The notes under the pieces: generated by a model
Told to the model about the DNA's origin: nothing
Database searches by the model: none
What the model saw: the letters and a program-made list of their open reading frames with translations, nothing else
NCBI GenBank assembly: GCA_008363385.1
Contig: RHKY01000032.1
Location: 1-64,000 of the forward strand
Reading direction: 5' to 3'
Length of the DNA stretch: 64,000 nucleotides
Source of the DNA: Acidobacteriota bacterium
Lineage (GTDB): Bacteria > Acidobacteriota > Thermoanaerobaculia > UBA5066
In this document: piece after piece, positions 26,080 to 33,367 of the stretch
How positions within the stretch are numbered: the first letter of the stretch is position 1
Layout: every line of letters begins with the position of its first letter
Program-made: the position numbers and the translations under genes

Positions 26080-26452
26080 GGTCGCGCGTCGGCCCCTCCC
26101 CCCGCGGAAAGAGCTGCTCCTCGGCGAGATGGCCGAGTGGCTGAAGGCGATGGCCGACCCGATGCGGCTCCGGATCCTCCACGCGCTCAAGGACGGCGAG
26201 CGCTGCGTCAACGACCTCCTCGAGGGGGTCGGCTGCAGCCAGGCCAACGTCTCCAAGCACCTCTCCGTCCTCCGGCACGCGGGCCTCGTCGGCTCCCGCC
26301 GGGACGGCGTCAACGTCTACTACCGGATCGCCGACCCGGCGGTCTTCGTCATCTGCGAGACCGTATGCGACTCCCTGGAACGGACGATCGACACGCGCCG
26401 GACGGGCCTGACCGAGGGCCGCGTGGCGCTGAAGGGCGCGGACGCGCGATGA
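26078..26452 (+). CDS. ArsR-family transcriptional repressor
   Basis: 124 residues from ATG 26078; this start keeps the alpha-1 helix before KAMADPMRLRILHAL. Winged helix: CVNDLLEGVGCSQANVSKHL (recognition helix) and wing GSRRDGVNVYYRIADP. The classical ELCVCDL arsenic/metal motif is absent; Cys residues sit at RCVND, GCSQ and in the last helix FVICETVCDSLE, so a thiol- or metal-based sensor with Cys in both helices is possible, as in the RSS-sensing branch of the family. A GTG at 26066 is unlikely because it lies inside the -10. It overlaps the next small gene by four bases (ATGA). Confidence 0.88.
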   Translation: MVARRPLPPRKELLLGEMAEWLKAMADPMRLRILHALKDGERCVNDLLEGVGCSQANVSKHLSVLRHAGLVGSRRDGVNVYYRIADPAVFVICETVCDSLERTIDTRRTGLTEGRVALKGADAR

Positions 26453-26652
26453 GCGGCGACGCCCTCCTCTTCGGCGGCTTCCTCGCGGTGTGGGTCCTCC
26501 TGCAGTACGTCGTCCTGCCCCGCCTCGGGGTCCCGACGTGAGGGGTCCCCGACCCGGCCGGGCGCCGGGTGAGCCAGTGCGCCGCTCCGGGGGACGCGGC
26601 GAGACCCGGGGCATCCGCCCCGGATCCGAAGGGCGACACGAAGCCGGAATGA
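26449..26652 (+). CDS. Small membrane selenoprotein candidate (TGA at codon 31 read as Sec)
   Basis: ATG overlaps the arsR stop (ATGA). Codons 1-30 encode one transmembrane helix (ALLFGGFLAVWVLLQYVVL) followed by PRLGVPT, then TGA (26539-26541). The frame stays open to a TGA at 26650, giving 67 residues with one Cys 13 positions after the Sec and a Pro/Ala-rich tail. The hairpin at 26552-26570 has SECIS-like geometry. With read-through the gap to the next gene is 37 bases instead of 148. If the TGA is only a stop, the product is a 30-residue membrane peptide. The transmembrane part is confident; the post-TGA tail has little intrinsic signal. Confidence 0.55.
26552..26570 (+). promoter_or_regulatory. 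bSECIS-like hairpin downstream of TGA 26539
   Basis: Perfect 7-bp stem ACCCGGC / GCCGGGT with loop CGGGC. The loop begins 17 bases after the TGA and has G at its second position. No T-tract follows, so it is not a typical terminator. Confidence 0.5.
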
Positions 26653-26689
26653 CCGGGGGGCCCACGCCCCCGAGGAGACTCGAACCGAG

Positions 26690-26893
26690 ATGAAACCCGA
26701 CGCCAAGGAGAAAGAGACGGCCGCGGAAGGCCGGTGCCTCCGGTGCGGAGAGCCCGTCTTCCCGGCCCCGACGTGAGGGGGCATCCTCTGGCGGTGCCAG
26801 GGGTGCTGGGCGATCTTCCGGACCGCCGACGTCTTCCCGGGCGGGCTCCCGGCCGACTTCTGGGCGCCGGCCGAGCCCGAGTGCGGAGGCTGA
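26690..26893 (+). CDS. Double-CxxC zinc-ribbon selenoprotein candidate (TGA at codon 29 read as Sec)
   Basis: ATG 26690 with GAGGAG upstream. The frame reads 28 codons to TGA 26774-26776 and then continues coherently to TGA 26891, 67 residues. CLRCGEP (Cys16, Cys19) before the TGA and WRCQGCWAIF (Cys36, Cys39) after it form the two knuckles of one zinc ribbon, with the putative Sec29 between them in FPAPT-U-GGILW. Half a ribbon on each side of the TGA is hard to explain unless it is translated. The hairpin at 26785-26803 has bSECIS geometry, and the GGAGG that serves the next gene lies in the last codons of this one. Function is unknown; a redox or metal(loid) handling role is inferred from the neighbourhood. 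Confidence 0.75.
26785..26803 (+). promoter_or_regulatory. bSECIS-like hairpin downstream of TGA 26774
   Basis: 8-bp stem CCTCTGGC / GCCAGGGG (one G-T wobble) with loop GGT. The loop starts 16 bases after the TGA; a GGU apical loop is the classical form of bacterial SECIS elements such as that of E. coli fdhF. Confidence 0.65.
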
Positions 26894-26897
26894 ACCG

Positions 26898-27101
26898 ATG
26901 CCGTTGTACGAGTACCGCTGCCGCGCCTGCGGCCGCACGTTCGAGGAGCTCAGGCGCCTCTCCGAGGCCGACCTCCCCGCGGAGTGCCCGGAGTGCGAGG
27001 GGACCCAGACCGAGAGGCTCCTCTCCGCCTTCGCCACCTCCTCGGGCTCGACGGGGACCGGCGCCTCCTCCTGCGGAGGCGGCTCCCGCGGCTTCACGTG
27101 A
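26898..27101 (+). CDS. FmdB-family zinc-ribbon protein
   Basis: 67 residues. MPLYEYRCRACGRTFEELR and CPECEG give the two CxxC knuckles of the FmdB/CxxC_CxxC_SSSS family; a Ser/Gly-rich tail with SSCGGGSRGFT follows. GGAGG sits 8 bases upstream inside the end of the preceding gene. The terminal TGA (27099-27101) is followed by GGC and another TGA, so read-through would add Sec-Gly; the hairpin at 27113-27131 makes this thinkable but far from shown. The role of FmdB-like proteins is mostly regulatory or unknown. Confidence 0.85.
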   Translation: MPLYEYRCRACGRTFEELRRLSEADLPAECPECEGTQTERLLSAFATSSGSTGTGASSCGGGSRGFT

Positions 27102-27112
27102 GGCTGACGGCC

Positions 27113-27131
27113 GGGGGCCCGGCGGGCCCCC
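27113..27131 (+). promoter_or_regulatory. Hairpin behind the FmdB stop (possible bSECIS or attenuator)
   Basis: Perfect 8-bp stem GGGGGCCC / GGGCCCCC with loop GGC starting 19 bases after TGA 27099. No T-run follows. It could equally be an RNA structure separating FmdB from the DUF302 gene. Confidence 0.35.
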
Positions 27132-27165
27132 CTCCGTCCGCCCTTCTCCCGTCAGGAGGCAAGAG

Positions 27166-27579
27166 ATGACCCCGGCGCCGATCGCCATCACCGCGGTTTC
27201 CCCGCTCTCCTTCGAGGAGGCCGTCACCACGGCCCGGAAGGCGCTCGCCGCCGAGGGCTTCGGCGTCCTCACCGAGATCGACGTCGCCGCCACGCTGAAG
27301 AAGAAGCTGGACGTCGACCGGCCGCCCTACCTGATCCTGGGCGCCTGCCACCCCCCCTCGGCGCACCGGGCCCTGACGGCGGTCCCCGAGGTCGGCGTCC
27401 TCCTGCCGTGCAACGTGACCGTCTCGGTGGAGGACGGCAGGACCGTCGTCCGCGCGATGGACCCCGCCTCCGTCATGGGCCTCGTCGGGAACCCCGCGCT
27501 CGAGTCCGTGGGGACCGAGGTCGGCGAGGCGCTCCGGCGCGTCGTGGCCGCGTGCGCAGGCCCTTCGGCCGGGCGCTGA
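27166..27579 (+). CDS. DUF302 family protein
   Basis: 137 residues; ATG with AGGAGG seven bases upstream. The pattern SFEEAVTTARKALAAEGFGV, LTEIDVAATLKKKLDV, YLILGACHPPSAHRAL, LPCNVTV and VRAMDPASVMGL is the full DUF302 signature, including the Cys of GACHP and the Cys of LPCNV. The fold is known but its role is not; it is often found near thiol and sulfur metabolism genes. It is the last gene of the small-protein cluster. Confidence 0.9.
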   Translation: MTPAPIAITAVSPLSFEEAVTTARKALAAEGFGVLTEIDVAATLKKKLDVDRPPYLILGACHPPSAHRALTAVPEVGVLLPCNVTVSVEDGRTVVRAMDPASVMGLVGNPALESVGTEVGEALRRVVAACAGPSAGR

Positions 27580-27594
27580 CCCGGGCTCCGCTCC

Positions 27595-28476
27595 TCAGCC
27601 CCCGAGCCGTTCGTCGATTCTCCGGACCGCTTCCAGCGCGCCGAGCGGCAGTCCGATCCCCCGGAAGCCCCCGGCCGGCGCCGGCACGCTCGCTTCCCGC
27701 GGGTTGATCCTCACGAGCGTCGAGCCGAAGTGCCGGGCGATGCGCTCGCCGGTCCACCGGACGGTCACGATCCGGGTCCCCGCGCCCAGCTCGACGACGA
27801 CGGGGGCCCCCGGAAGGCCCCGCAGCCAGCAGTCGAACCGCTCCTCCTGCGCGGAGGTGCGCGCGTCGTCGAAGCCCCAGTCGCCGAACATGAGGATCGC
27901 GGGCCGGGCGAGGCCGCCACAGGCCGGGCAGGACGGCAAAGGCGGCAGGGCACGGACCGTCTCGAGGTCGACGGGCACCGATTGCCCCTCCGCCGCGAAC
28001 AGGCCGATCCCGCAGCGCGAGAGGCACTGGAGGTGGTGGATCGAGCCGTGGCACTCGACGACCTGCTCGTCCGCGAAACCCGCCTTCTGGAAGAGACCGT
28101 CGACGTTCGACGTGAAGACGAAGCCCCCCGCCGGCTTCGAGCGGGCCCAGCGCAGGAGGATGGTGTAGGCGTCGTGGGGCTCCGTCCGCCGGTAGAGCTC
28201 CAGGCGGTGGCCGTAGAAGCCCCACGCACGGCCAGGGTCGGCCTCGAACCACCGGGGGCTGGCCAGGTCCTCGAACCTCAGGCCGAGCCGCTGGAAGGCC
28301 GGGTAGGCCTGCCAGAAGCCCTGGGGCCCGCGGAAGTCGGGCAGCCCGGCATCCACCCCCATGCCCGATCCGGCCGTCACGAGGAGAGCCGCGGCGTCAC
28401 GGATCGCCCGGGCGGCGGCGAGCGTCGCCTCGTCTTCCGGTCCGACGGGCCGTACCTCCTCCGCGGCCGTCCTCAC
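27595..28476 (-). CDS. SIR2-family NAD-dependent deacylase (sirtuin)
   Basis: 293 residues from a GTG start with GGAGGG upstream. NAD site: TAGSGMGVDAGLPDFRG near 35; FTSNVDGLFQKAG replaces the usual TQNID; the catalytic His is in VECHGSIHHLQC near 140. A Cys pair CLSRC and CPACGG can bind zinc. GDWGFDD and VVVELGAGTRIVTVR complete the Rossmann fold. The atypical TSNVDG, plus an insertion before the zinc site, place it among divergent bacterial sirtuins. It is convergent with DUF302 and lies 46 bases behind the M23 peptidase on the same strand. Confidence 0.88.
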   Translation of the reverse strand: MRTAAEEVRPVGPEDEATLAAARAIRDAAALLVTAGSGMGVDAGLPDFRGPQGFWQAYPAFQRLGLRFEDLASPRWFEADPGRAWGFYGHRLELYRRTEPHDAYTILLRWARSKPAGGFVFTSNVDGLFQKAGFADEQVVECHGSIHHLQCLSRCGIGLFAAEGQSVPVDLETVRALPPLPSCPACGGLARPAILMFGDWGFDDARTSAQEERFDCWLRGLPGAPVVVELGAGTRIVTVRWTGERIARHFGSTLVRINPREASVPAPAGGFRGIGLPLGALEAVRRIDERLGG

Positions 28477-28522
28477 CGTCTCGCCGCCCTCCTCCGGGCC
28501 TTTCGCGGCGCTCCGCCCGCCG

Positions 28523-29581
28523 CTAGCGCGGCAGGAACGTCGTGAAGACGAGGTAGGGGTTGATCGCCAGCCCCTTGGCCGGCGTCGTCCCGCCGTCCAC
28601 GTCGCAGAAGATGGCGAAGTGGAGGTGCGGGCCGCCGAAGACGCGCCCCGTCGAGCCGACCTCCCCGATCACGTCCCCCTTCTTCACCTCGACGCCGGCC
28701 GCGAGGCCCGGGGCGAAGCGCGAAAGGTGGGCGTAGTAGAAGAGGAGCTTCCCGGTCGCGTCCCGGAGGTAGACCACCTTCCCGCCCCGCCGGTCGCGGC
28801 CCACCCGCTCGATCGTCCCGTCGGCAACCGCGATGATGGGGGTCCCCTTCGGGGCGCCCAGGTCGATGGCGTGGTGGCGGCGGTGGCGGCCCCGGGAGGC
28901 CAGGAAGGAGTCCTTCAGCTTCTCCGGCGGGAAGCCGACGACGGGGACCGGGAAGTGCGAGGCGAACAGCGTTGCCAGCTCCTCCTCGGGGAGGGAGACG
29001 GGCGGACGGCTGTCGACCTTGCGGACGACCAGGAGCCCCCGGACGCTCCGGGCCAGGTTCTTCCAGAAGGCCATCTGGGCGGGCGAGGGCTTCAGCGCCG
29101 CCTTCCCCGCGGGGAACGTCGGGTCGATCGGGGCCAGCGCGCCGCCGTCCTCGGAGTCCGGGTCGTCCGGGTCCTCCTCGATCGGCAGGTCGGCTTCCAG
29201 GACGACGCGGGCCGGAGCCCCGGTCCGTGCCGGGGCCGGGCCCACCGTGGCCTCCCGGGCCGCCGGGCGGCCCAGCCAGGCCTCGTCGGCGGCGTCGGCC
29301 GTCGGGAAGCAGCGCCCGTTCTCGGGGTCGCGGAACCGGCAGGCCCCGGGGTCGACGGCGGGGGGAGCGGGCTCCGGAGCCGCGAGGATCGCGCCGGCGC
29401 CGATACCGGCGTCGGCGTCGAAGGCGCCGTCGTCCAGGACAGGCGCACCCTCGGTCGGCCCGGCGTCCGTCACACCTTCGGGGGACGACCCGGAAGTCGC
29501 CCGGGCGCCGGACGGGACGACGAGGAGGCCCGCCGCCAGCGCGGCGGGGAGAAGCGGGAGGGCCCGCTTCCACCGGCTCAA
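28523..29581 (-). CDS. Secreted M23-family metallopeptidase (LytM domain)
   Basis: 352 residues, TTG start. Signal peptide (RALPLLPAALAAGLLVVP). The middle is acidic and low-complexity. The C-terminal LytM domain (about 235-345) carries HHAIDLGAPKGTPI (HxxxD) and GGPHLHF (HxH), the zinc ligands of peptidoglycan endopeptidases; VIGEVGSTGRVFG is the family core. All catalytic residues appear present, so an active cell-wall hydrolase is expected. A short pair of Cys near ACRFRDPENGRCF may form a disulfide. Confidence 0.85.
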   Translation of the reverse strand: MSRWKRALPLLPAALAAGLLVVPSGARATSGSSPEGVTDAGPTEGAPVLDDGAFDADAGIGAGAILAAPEPAPPAVDPGACRFRDPENGRCFPTADAADEAWLGRPAAREATVGPAPARTGAPARVVLEADLPIEEDPDDPDSEDGGALAPIDPTFPAGKAALKPSPAQMAFWKNLARSVRGLLVVRKVDSRPPVSLPEEELATLFASHFPVPVVGFPPEKLKDSFLASRGRHRRHHAIDLGAPKGTPIIAVADGTIERVGRDRRGGKVVYLRDATGKLLFYYAHLSRFAPGLAAGVEVKKGDVIGEVGSTGRVFGGPHLHFAIFCDVDGGTTPAKGLAINPYLVFTTFLPR

Positions 29582-29639
29582 CGCCGGTCACCCCCGGTCC
29601 GTGGAGTCCGGCTCTCCATCCCCTCCGTCCCCTCCATGC

Positions 29640-30200
29640 CTAGTTCGCCCTCTCCAGGTAGGCGTCGTCGCGGGTGTCGATCCTGATGACCGTCCCCGCC
29701 TCGATGAACTGCGGCACCTGCACGACGAGGCCGGTCTCGAGCTTGGCCGGCTTGTACGAGGCGGAGGCCGTGGCCCCCTTCATCCCCGGCTCGGTCTCGA
29801 CGACCTTCAGGGCCACGACGTTCGGCAGCTCGAGGGAGACGGGGTTCGACTCGTAGAAGTCGACGGTGATCACCGTCTCGGGGAGGAGGTACTTCATCGC
29901 CTCGCCCACCACCTCGTCCTGGAGAGCGACCTGCTCGTACGTCTCCTGGTTCATGAAGTGGTGCCCCGTGCCGTCGGAGTAGAGGTACTGCATCTCGTGG
30001 GTGTCGAGCGTGGCCTTCTCGATCCGGTCCTCCGAGCGGAACCGGTGCTCGTTCATCGCGCCGCTCTTGAGGTTCCGGAGCTTGGCCTGGACGAAGCCGC
30101 GGAGGTTCCCCGGCGTCTTGTGGACGACGCTGTGGGCGCGGTGCAGCTCGCCGTTGTGGATGACGATCATCCCGGGACGGAGTTCGGTCGCAGCGATCAT
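29640..30200 (-). CDS. efp: Translation elongation factor P
   Basis: 186 residues; start chosen at ATG 30200 (MIAATELRPGM), preceded by AGGA and matching the EF-P N-terminus. KOW-like domain I, then two OB domains (AMKYLLPETVITVDFYESNP and ETGLVVQVPQFIEAGTVIRI). EF-P relieves ribosome stalling at polyproline. The tip loop reads PGNLRGF, so the residue aligned with E. coli Lys34 is Asn32; lysylation or rhamnosylation of that site is therefore not possible, as in other unmodified EF-Ps. It lies downstream of the SGNH esterase but behind a terminator. Confidence 0.95.
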   Translation of the reverse strand: MIAATELRPGMIVIHNGELHRAHSVVHKTPGNLRGFVQAKLRNLKSGAMNEHRFRSEDRIEKATLDTHEMQYLYSDGTGHHFMNQETYEQVALQDEVVGEAMKYLLPETVITVDFYESNPVSLELPNVVALKVVETEPGMKGATASASYKPAKLETGLVVQVPQFIEAGTVIRIDTRDDAYLERAN

Positions 30201-30300
30201 GAGTTCCTGGCCTGTGAGATCCCCGGGGAACCCGACGGCAAAGGAGTCCCCCCACCCCCGGGAAGCCACGAGCTGGCGGGAGGGTAGAACGGTTCTCCCC

Positions 30301-30335
30301 GAAAAGGCAAGCGGGGCCGCCCCCGGCGGCCCCGC
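30301..30335 (-). terminator. Rho-independent terminator of the SGNH esterase gene
   Basis: Perfect 11-bp stem at 30311-30335 (loop CCC on the plus strand); on the minus strand it is followed by TTGCCTTTTC. Confidence 0.75.
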
Positions 30336-30362
30336 CCGTTTCGTCCGATTCGGAGAGCGCGT

Positions 30363-31820
30363 TTACTCGGTGCCGGGGAGGTCGTGGATCCGCCCGTCGC
30401 GGGCGCCGGTCTGGGGCTCCCCGTCCCCCGTCCCGACCGTGAGGGGGGCCGCCGGGAGCGGGAAGAGCTGGAACAGCTGGTTCAGCGTCTCCTCGCCGAA
30501 GTAGGCCGCCGCCCACTCGATGACCTCGTCCTGCGAGGGGTGGGCGCCGACCGGGAAGCCGCCGGACTGCGAGTTGCCGTTGAAGAGGTACGGGTACATG
30601 TCGACGCGCGGGAGGGTGGTCCCGAACTGGGCGTTGACGAACTGGACCAGCTCGTCGGCGATGACGGCGTAGCCGACGGCCGACGGGTGGACGCCGTCGT
30701 ACGAGAAGACGCCGCCCGCCAGGTACGACGAGGTGTACGTCACGCCGCCGTAGGTCCGCCCCTTGGCCGCGATGTCCGCCATGAGGGCCGCCGTGTCGAA
30801 CACCTTGTAACCGGCCCCCTCGGCCAGGGACTTGATCTGGGCGTTGTACTCGGCGCCGCGCGACTTCAGGAGGGAGACCTCGCTCGGGTAGAGCAGGCCG
30901 GGGACGCCCGTCGTCCCGATGAGCGTGGCGTTGTCCGGGAGCGGGTTGTTGCACATCGGAAGGGGCGCCACGGCGCACGGGACGCCGTACCCCATCTTCA
31001 TGAGGGAGCCGAGCGGGAGCGGGACGATCGTGCCGGCCGGGACCGGGCAGGCCGGGACGCCGGACGGGCAGCCCGTCGGCCCGAGGACGGTGATCGGGGC
31101 GCCGGTGGCCGGGTTCACGCCGAGGATCGGGCTGACGGCGGTGAAGTACGGCAGCGTCGTCACGTCGGGGATCGTCGCCGCGACGCCCTTGCCCGTGCCG
31201 CCCTGGGCGACCTTCATCGTGTCGACGATCGTCTTGTACGCCGCGGCGTACATCGTGGCCGGGATGAGGGTGACGCCGTCGATGACCGTGCCCTGGGTGG
31301 CCGGCCCGAGGAGCTCGTTCCCGAGGATGCCGATGGCGAAGAAGCTGGGCTTCAGGCTCGCCGCCTGCTGGAGGACGGTCGCGCCGCTGCCGCGCAGGAC
31401 GAGGTCGATCAGGGCGTTCTTGCAGGGGACGGTCCCCGTGTTCGTCACGCAGCTGACCACGCTCGACGTGAGGTAGCCGGGGATCGCGAGGTTGTCGTAG
31501 GGGCGCGGGAGCGCGATGTTGGCCGGGGTGCCGGTGCTCGGCTTGAAGGCGAACGTCGGTGCCAGGCTCGTCAGGACCTGGCAGCCGCCGAGGCCCGGCT
31601 CGTTGACGATCGGCTGCTCGAAGGCGGAGACCTTGGCCTGGCGGGCGAAGATGGCCGGCCACGCGTCGAGCTGGCCGTGCTTGACCCAGCAGTTGTCGAC
31701 GAACCCGGAGTCGACCGAGGCGCCGATCGCGACGAACTTCGTGAAGTCGGCCTGGGCGGCAGCGGGCCCCGCCGCGACGACGACGGCGAGGAGGGCGAGG
31801 AGGGTGAGGGTCTTCTTCAT
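30363..31820 (-). CDS. Secreted SGNH/GDSL-type esterase
   Basis: 485 residues. Signal peptide (MKKTLTLLALLAVVVAAGP). Block I FVAIGASVDSGF (nucleophile Ser), block III-like GILGNELLG and block V FSYDGVHPSAVGYAV with the catalytic Asp and His; this is the GDSL-like lipase order, although the Gly-Asp-Ser is replaced by Gly-Ala-Ser. The protein is Pro/Gly-rich with Cys pairs and ends after a PPL-rich tail. An outer-membrane or extracellular lipase or esterase is the likely role. It lies directly behind a FadL-type transporter (22-base gap), suggesting a lipid uptake pair. Confidence 0.82.
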   Translation of the reverse strand: MKKTLTLLALLAVVVAAGPAAAQADFTKFVAIGASVDSGFVDNCWVKHGQLDAWPAIFARQAKVSAFEQPIVNEPGLGGCQVLTSLAPTFAFKPSTGTPANIALPRPYDNLAIPGYLTSSVVSCVTNTGTVPCKNALIDLVLRGSGATVLQQAASLKPSFFAIGILGNELLGPATQGTVIDGVTLIPATMYAAAYKTIVDTMKVAQGGTGKGVAATIPDVTTLPYFTAVSPILGVNPATGAPITVLGPTGCPSGVPACPVPAGTIVPLPLGSLMKMGYGVPCAVAPLPMCNNPLPDNATLIGTTGVPGLLYPSEVSLLKSRGAEYNAQIKSLAEGAGYKVFDTAALMADIAAKGRTYGGVTYTSSYLAGGVFSYDGVHPSAVGYAVIADELVQFVNAQFGTTLPRVDMYPYLFNGNSQSGGFPVGAHPSQDEVIEWAAAYFGEETLNQLFQLFPLPAAPLTVGTGDGEPQTGARDGRIHDLPGTE

Positions 31821-31842
31821 GGTCGTTCTTCTCGCTCCCACG

Positions 31843-33186
31843 TCAGAAGCTCGCGCGGAGGTTCCCGCCGATCAGGTGCGCGAAGGTGTCGTAGGTGCCG
31901 TTGAAGTTGTCCTTGTTCGTCGTGGTGGTCCGCTCGTGGAAGAAGAGCGCCATGTACGACAGGTCGGCCTTGATGCCCCAGAAGAGCGGCATCGAGAAGC
32001 CGATCGTGTAGCCGGTCCGGTTCGCGTCGGGCAGGAGCGGGCCGACCGACTTGTCGGGCTGCGGCGTCTGGTCGTAGACCCAGCCGAGCTGCAGGTCGAA
32101 GTGATCGGAGACCTTCAGGAGGCCGCCGACGCGGAACGCCCAGGCGTTCTCGTAGTCGTGCGCGATGACGTTCGTCGGGACCTGGATGCCGTTCGTCTTC
32201 TCGAAGGCGAGGACCGTCTCCTTGAAGTAGTCCCACTCGGTGTAGTTGGCGGCGAAGGAGAGCGTGAACTTCTCGGCGAAGGTGTACGAGGCGCCGAGCT
32301 GGGTCATCGCCGGGTACTGGATCGCCGTCTTGACCGGCACCGGGACGAACGCGCCGGAGGCGTTCGGGCTCACCGGGATCCTCGAGGCGACGAGCGCGTC
32401 GAGGTCGGCGTACCCGGTCGAGAACTGGTAGAAGTACGCCCGGCCCGTGTAGTCGGCCTCGTGACGCGAGTGGTACGAGGCGCCGATGTTGAGCCCCTCG
32501 ACGGGGGTCAGCATGATCCCGACGCCGTAGCCGATGTCGTACTCCATCCCCTCGGACTGGATGTCGGTGTGCGCCACGTCGACGACCCGGTTCGTGTAGG
32601 GGTTGAAGAGCGGCACGTTCCGCTGCAGCTTGACGTCGGTGATGCGGAGCTCCGGCCCGCCGCCGATCCCGATCCAGTCGGCGATCTGCCAGGCGGCCTG
32701 GAGGCCGACGGTGAAGTTCCGCAGCTCGCCGCGCTGCGAGATGTACCGGCCGGCCCACTGGTCCTGGTTCTCCCAGGCCGTCGTGAGGCCGTACGGGAAC
32801 CAGGTGCCGAGCCCGAGGACGACGCACTCGGAGAGCGGCATCGTCACGTAGAGGTTCGGCGGGAAGAAGACCATCGGCTCCTGGCTGGCGGAGTACGACG
32901 GGCCCGGGTAGGGCGCCAGCCCGGTCATCTCCGCGTCGGGGATGATCAGGGTCATGCCGGTCATCACGTTGAAGCCCTTCGCCTGCTTGGCGAGGCCGGC
33001 GGGGTTGTAGAACATCGCCGAGCCGTCGTTGGCCACGGCGACGAAGGCGCCGCCCATGCCGGTCGCCCTCGAACCCTGCTCGAAGATGGAGAAGCCGGCC
33101 GCCTCGACGCGCCCGGCCGTGGCCGCGGTCACCGCCCCGACGAGGAGCGCGGCCGCGAACCGTACCCACCGATCCCTCTTTGTCAC
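31843..33186 (-). CDS. FadL-family long-chain fatty acid outer-membrane transporter
   Basis: 447 residues; GTG start with AGGAGG in good spacing (upstream in-frame codons look non-coding). Signal peptide, then AGFSIFEQGSRATGMGGAF and AMFYNPAG, the hallmark of FadL proteins whose N-terminus plugs the barrel. It ends in LRASF. The following gene is a secreted SGNH esterase, so the pair would hydrolyse and import lipids; fadBA homologues are elsewhere in this window. Confidence 0.9.
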   Translation of the reverse strand: MTKRDRWVRFAAALLVGAVTAATAGRVEAAGFSIFEQGSRATGMGGAFVAVANDGSAMFYNPAGLAKQAKGFNVMTGMTLIIPDAEMTGLAPYPGPSYSASQEPMVFFPPNLYVTMPLSECVVLGLGTWFPYGLTTAWENQDQWAGRYISQRGELRNFTVGLQAAWQIADWIGIGGGPELRITDVKLQRNVPLFNPYTNRVVDVAHTDIQSEGMEYDIGYGVGIMLTPVEGLNIGASYHSRHEADYTGRAYFYQFSTGYADLDALVASRIPVSPNASGAFVPVPVKTAIQYPAMTQLGASYTFAEKFTLSFAANYTEWDYFKETVLAFEKTNGIQVPTNVIAHDYENAWAFRVGGLLKVSDHFDLQLGWVYDQTPQPDKSVGPLLPDANRTGYTIGFSMPLFWGIKADLSYMALFFHERTTTTNKDNFNGTYDTFAHLIGGNLRASF

Positions 33187-33256
33187 TCGAACCTCCTGTA
33201 GCGGCCCGTCCCCTCGGGAAGACGGAGCACGCGAAGCTGCCGGGAGAACGGGGTCG

Positions 33257-33285
33257 ATTGTTTTCCCGGCAGGCCCCGCCGTCAA
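33257..33285 (-). promoter_or_regulatory. Promoter of the fadL - esterase unit
   Basis: On the minus strand TTGACG (33280-33285), 17-base spacer, AACAAT (33257-33262). Confidence 0.5.
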
Positions 33286-33303
33286 GGAGTTCGCGGGGAT
33301 CGG

Positions 33304-33343
33304 CGAAAATGATGCGGCCGGGCGCGTAATCTCGCCCGGCCGC
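33304..33343 (-). terminator. Terminator of the glycine cleavage operon
   Basis: Perfect 11-bp stem at 33314-33343 with an 8-base loop; on the minus strand followed by ATCATTTTCG. It lies 25 bases behind gcvPB. Confidence 0.75.
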
Positions 33344-33367
33344 AGAATACCGCTCGAAAGGACCGAA

